Shown here one piece after another: positions 33,105 through 34,470 of a stretch of 34,470 nucleotides of DNA (its first letter is position 1; each line of letters begins with the position of its first letter). A model generated the notes under the pieces. The model had not been told where the DNA came from. It did no database searches and worked only from the letters and a program-made list of their open reading frames with translations. The position numbers and the translations under genes were made by a program. Origin of the DNA: Desulfobacterales bacterium (GTDB lineage: Bacteria; Desulfobacterota; Desulfobulbia; Desulfobulbales; JAGXFP01); the NCBI GenBank assembly GCA_024637225.1, contig JAGXFP010000022.1:1-34470 (forward strand), in the 5' to 3' direction.

Positions 33105-33183
33105 GGAATAGAAATGCTCGGGGTGAGGTAGGAATACCAGTCACCCGGTATCCCCCGCGGGGTATAGGGGGTATAAGGGACGA
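33105..33183. other. Spacer with GC-rich palindrome downstream of mazF
   Basis: CCCCGCGGGG (33153-33162) is a perfect palindrome that extends imperfectly into 'ggtatc...gtata'. It could terminate or pause mazF transcription, but there is no U-run. Confidence 0.35.
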
Positions 33184-33234
33184 GTTGGTACAAATACAAC
33201 TTACATTGGAAAAACGCCGCGGAACACAATTATA

Positions 33235-33290
33235 CCCACAGGGCATAAGTTTCGTTTAAGCAGAAAACCTGCTCAACTCAGTTTTATCCC
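33235..33290 (-). repeat. REP-like element, copy C, overlapping the end of the RAYT gene
   Basis: The reverse complement carries the same 20-mer (cgaaacttatgccctgtggg, at 33235-33254) as copies A and B, preceded by the hairpin GAGCAG-gttttc-TGCTT and 'actgagtt'. It covers the transposase stop codon (33284-33286). Confidence 0.8.
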
Positions 33291-34279
33291 GCGTAATGAA
33301 CACACTCGCACAATTCTTCTTGGCCGGCCAGCCGATTGACCGCCGAGGTGGAAATACCCAAAAAGCGCGCCACTGCCGCACCGGTATAGCCAAATTTACG
33401 GACGGCAACCTGGCTCAATAATTTTCTGGCCCGCACGACATCCCTTTTCCTGACACCGGAACGAATTTCCGAGGCATCAAGGCCCTCCCCTATGGCAATT
33501 TCAGCTAAAAGTGCCGGCAAGCTCCTCTTGCCTATTGATAACCGTAACGTCTCCTTTTCGATACTTTCCGCTTCGGAAATAATCCGATCAACAAAATCGC
33601 TACCGCCCAATACACGGGCATCAAAACTGACCGCCGCTCCTTGGCTGCGCAAGGATACCACCTGAGACCAGTCGCCAAGGCTGCGGACAAGTCCTCCACC
33701 CACTAACTCCGGACGCCGCCCAAGGGCAATACCATCCCCGACAAAACGCCCATAGGCTTTTCTTGCCTTCTCGGCCGTCGCGCCGAAACGACTAAGAATC
33801 ATCTGCTGTTCCTGCCAATCCCTGCTCACCTCCCCCATTAAGGCGGAATGTCCGGACCAGGGATAGTTGTTCAACGCAGTCAAGCCCTCAACAAGGCTGG
33901 CACGCAATGGGTTCAAATGGATATAGCGGGTTAATTCCAACAGGTAGGGATCATTTTCACACACAATCGACTTGTAACGATTCTGGAAAAGATGGCCGTC
34001 ACGACGATGCCGTTTGTTGAAATTGACTACATAGCCGGTGAGCAGGCGACGCATGCATCGTGACAGTGGGTTTCGTCCGGTCCGGGCAAGGATATGGAAG
34101 TGGTTGGACATAAGTGCCCAGGCATAAACAATCAGCTCTTCCTCTCGGCAGATACCAGCCAGCCGAAAGAGAAAATCCTCGCGGTCCCGTTGGGTTCGGA
34201 ATATTTTGGTTCGCTCAATGCCCCGCCCCATGATGTGATGGAGAGTACCCGGCGCATCCATTCGTGGTTGTCTCGGCAT
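33284..34279 (-). CDS. REP-associated tyrosine transposase (Y1_Tnp/RAYT) with C-terminal HTH
   Basis: A 331-aa protein of the RAYT group of IS200-like HUH transposases, which cut and join single-stranded DNA at hairpins. The N-terminal start 'MPRQPRMDAPGTLHHIMGRG' is typical. The HUH motif is H60-F-H62 ('SNHFHIL') and the likely nucleophile is Tyr83 in 'TGYVVNFNKRH', followed by 'DGHLFQNRYKS'. The C-terminal third (about 250-331) ends in a DnaA-like helix-turn-helix ('AVARFLGISTSAVNRL'), common in long RAYTs. The ATG at 34279 is preferred to the TTG at 34315, which sits in the terminal inverted repeat. All catalytic residues look intact. Confidence 0.93.
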   Translation of the reverse strand: MPRQPRMDAPGTLHHIMGRGIERTKIFRTQRDREDFLFRLAGICREEELIVYAWALMSNHFHILARTGRNPLSRCMRRLLTGYVVNFNKRHRRDGHLFQNRYKSIVCENDPYLLELTRYIHLNPLRASLVEGLTALNNYPWSGHSALMGEVSRDWQEQQMILSRFGATAEKARKAYGRFVGDGIALGRRPELVGGGLVRSLGDWSQVVSLRSQGAAVSFDARVLGGSDFVDRIISEAESIEKETLRLSIGKRSLPALLAEIAIGEGLDASEIRSGVRKRDVVRARKLLSQVAVRKFGYTGAAVARFLGISTSAVNRLAGQEELCECVHYAG

Positions 34280-34370
34280 ATTCCCGGTTATAACCCCAAT
34301 AACAACAGGAAACAAGTTGTATTTGTACCAACGTTATATATACGTAACAACAAAAGGTTAAGCCACCGCA

Positions 34371-34470
34371 TTGTAAAGAAGATAAAAATTATTCATAAGC
34401 TACCAAAAAAAGAAACCTCCTGTTAAGAATTAGGCGCCAACCAAAATATCAAAACAGGAGGTTTCTATGA
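34371..34470 (+). promoter_or_regulatory. Promoter-like sequence and SD-sequestering hairpin before a gene cut by the window end
   Basis: AGAAACCTCCTGTT (34411-34424) is the exact reverse complement of AACAGGAGGTTTCT (34453-34466), separated by 28 nt. The second arm contains the ribosome site AGGAGG (34456-34461), 5 nt before an ATG at 34467 where the window ends. In RNA the 14-bp stem would hide the site. A weak promoter (TTGTAA 34371-34376, 17 nt, CATAAG 34394-34399) lies upstream. Only the start codon of the gene is visible. Confidence 0.6.

Larger units (their letters stand above)
33184..34332. mobile_element. Putative transposon unit: RAYT gene bracketed by perfect 19-bp inverted repeats
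   Basis: gttggtacaaatacaactt (33184-33202) and its exact reverse complement (34314-34332) lie on either side of the Y1 transposase gene, giving a unit of 1149 bp. Each end can fold into a small hairpin (AGTTG...CAACT), as the ends of IS200/IS605-type elements do. No target-site duplication is seen, as expected for this enzyme class. Confidence 0.6.

Overview
The window looks like a chromosomal segment of a Gram-negative anaerobe of the Desulfobacterota (former Deltaproteobacteria). This rests on gene content and protein style, not on a marker gene: a DUF4390-ntrY-ntrX cluster, SelB (so a selenocysteine user), an Mrp/NBP35 ATPase with Cys-rich ends, a dicluster ferredoxin, CACHE-type sensors and a GC-rich coding bias. 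No rRNA, tRNA, CRISPR array or phage module was seen.

Region 1 (2-16266) is mostly a housekeeping and regulatory block on the minus strand. After the 3' part of a CACHE sensor-like gene (plus strand) come, in transcription order from high to low coordinates: an FKBP lipoprotein, a GGDEF membrane protein, mrp, an MBL hydrolase, selB, hflX, a DUF4390 protein, an NtrY-like kinase, an NtrX-like sigma54 activator, a ClpX-like AAA+ protein and hemB. DUF4390-ntrY overlap, and ntrX-clpX-like are tightly spaced, so membrane sensing, sigma54 control and an unfoldase-type ATPase probably work together.

Region 2 (16267-24080) has small genes separated by repeat-rich intergenic DNA: a ferredoxin with an Asp in place of one cluster Cys, two small helical proteins, a NifU-like small protein, a VanY-type D,D-carboxypeptidase, a SrkA-like kinase, a DUF2914 exported protein, YceH and a PilZ protein. 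Three imperfect palindromes of the 'GTCATTGCGA...GAAGCAATC' type and several elements bounded by TCGCAAAAAGT/ACTTTTTGCGA lie between them.

Region 3 (24081-30194) holds an orphan CACHE sensor and a probable protein-glycosylation module: two paralogous GT-C membrane proteins with C-terminal TPRs (the plan of eukaryotic TMTC O-mannosyltransferases) on either side of a GT2 polyprenyl-phosphate-sugar synthase. The GT2 would make the lipid-linked donor, and the GT-C/TPR proteins would use it outside the membrane.

Region 4 (30195-34470) is accessory DNA: a hipBA toxin-antitoxin operon between ~60-bp direct repeats, an RHH/MazF toxin-antitoxin operon with a clear promoter-operator, and a Y1 (RAYT) transposase gene bracketed by a perfect 19-bp inverted repeat and overlapped by a REP-like element that recurs near hemB and near 19.2 kb. 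The window ends at the start codon of another gene whose ribosome binding site lies in a perfect 14-bp hairpin arm.
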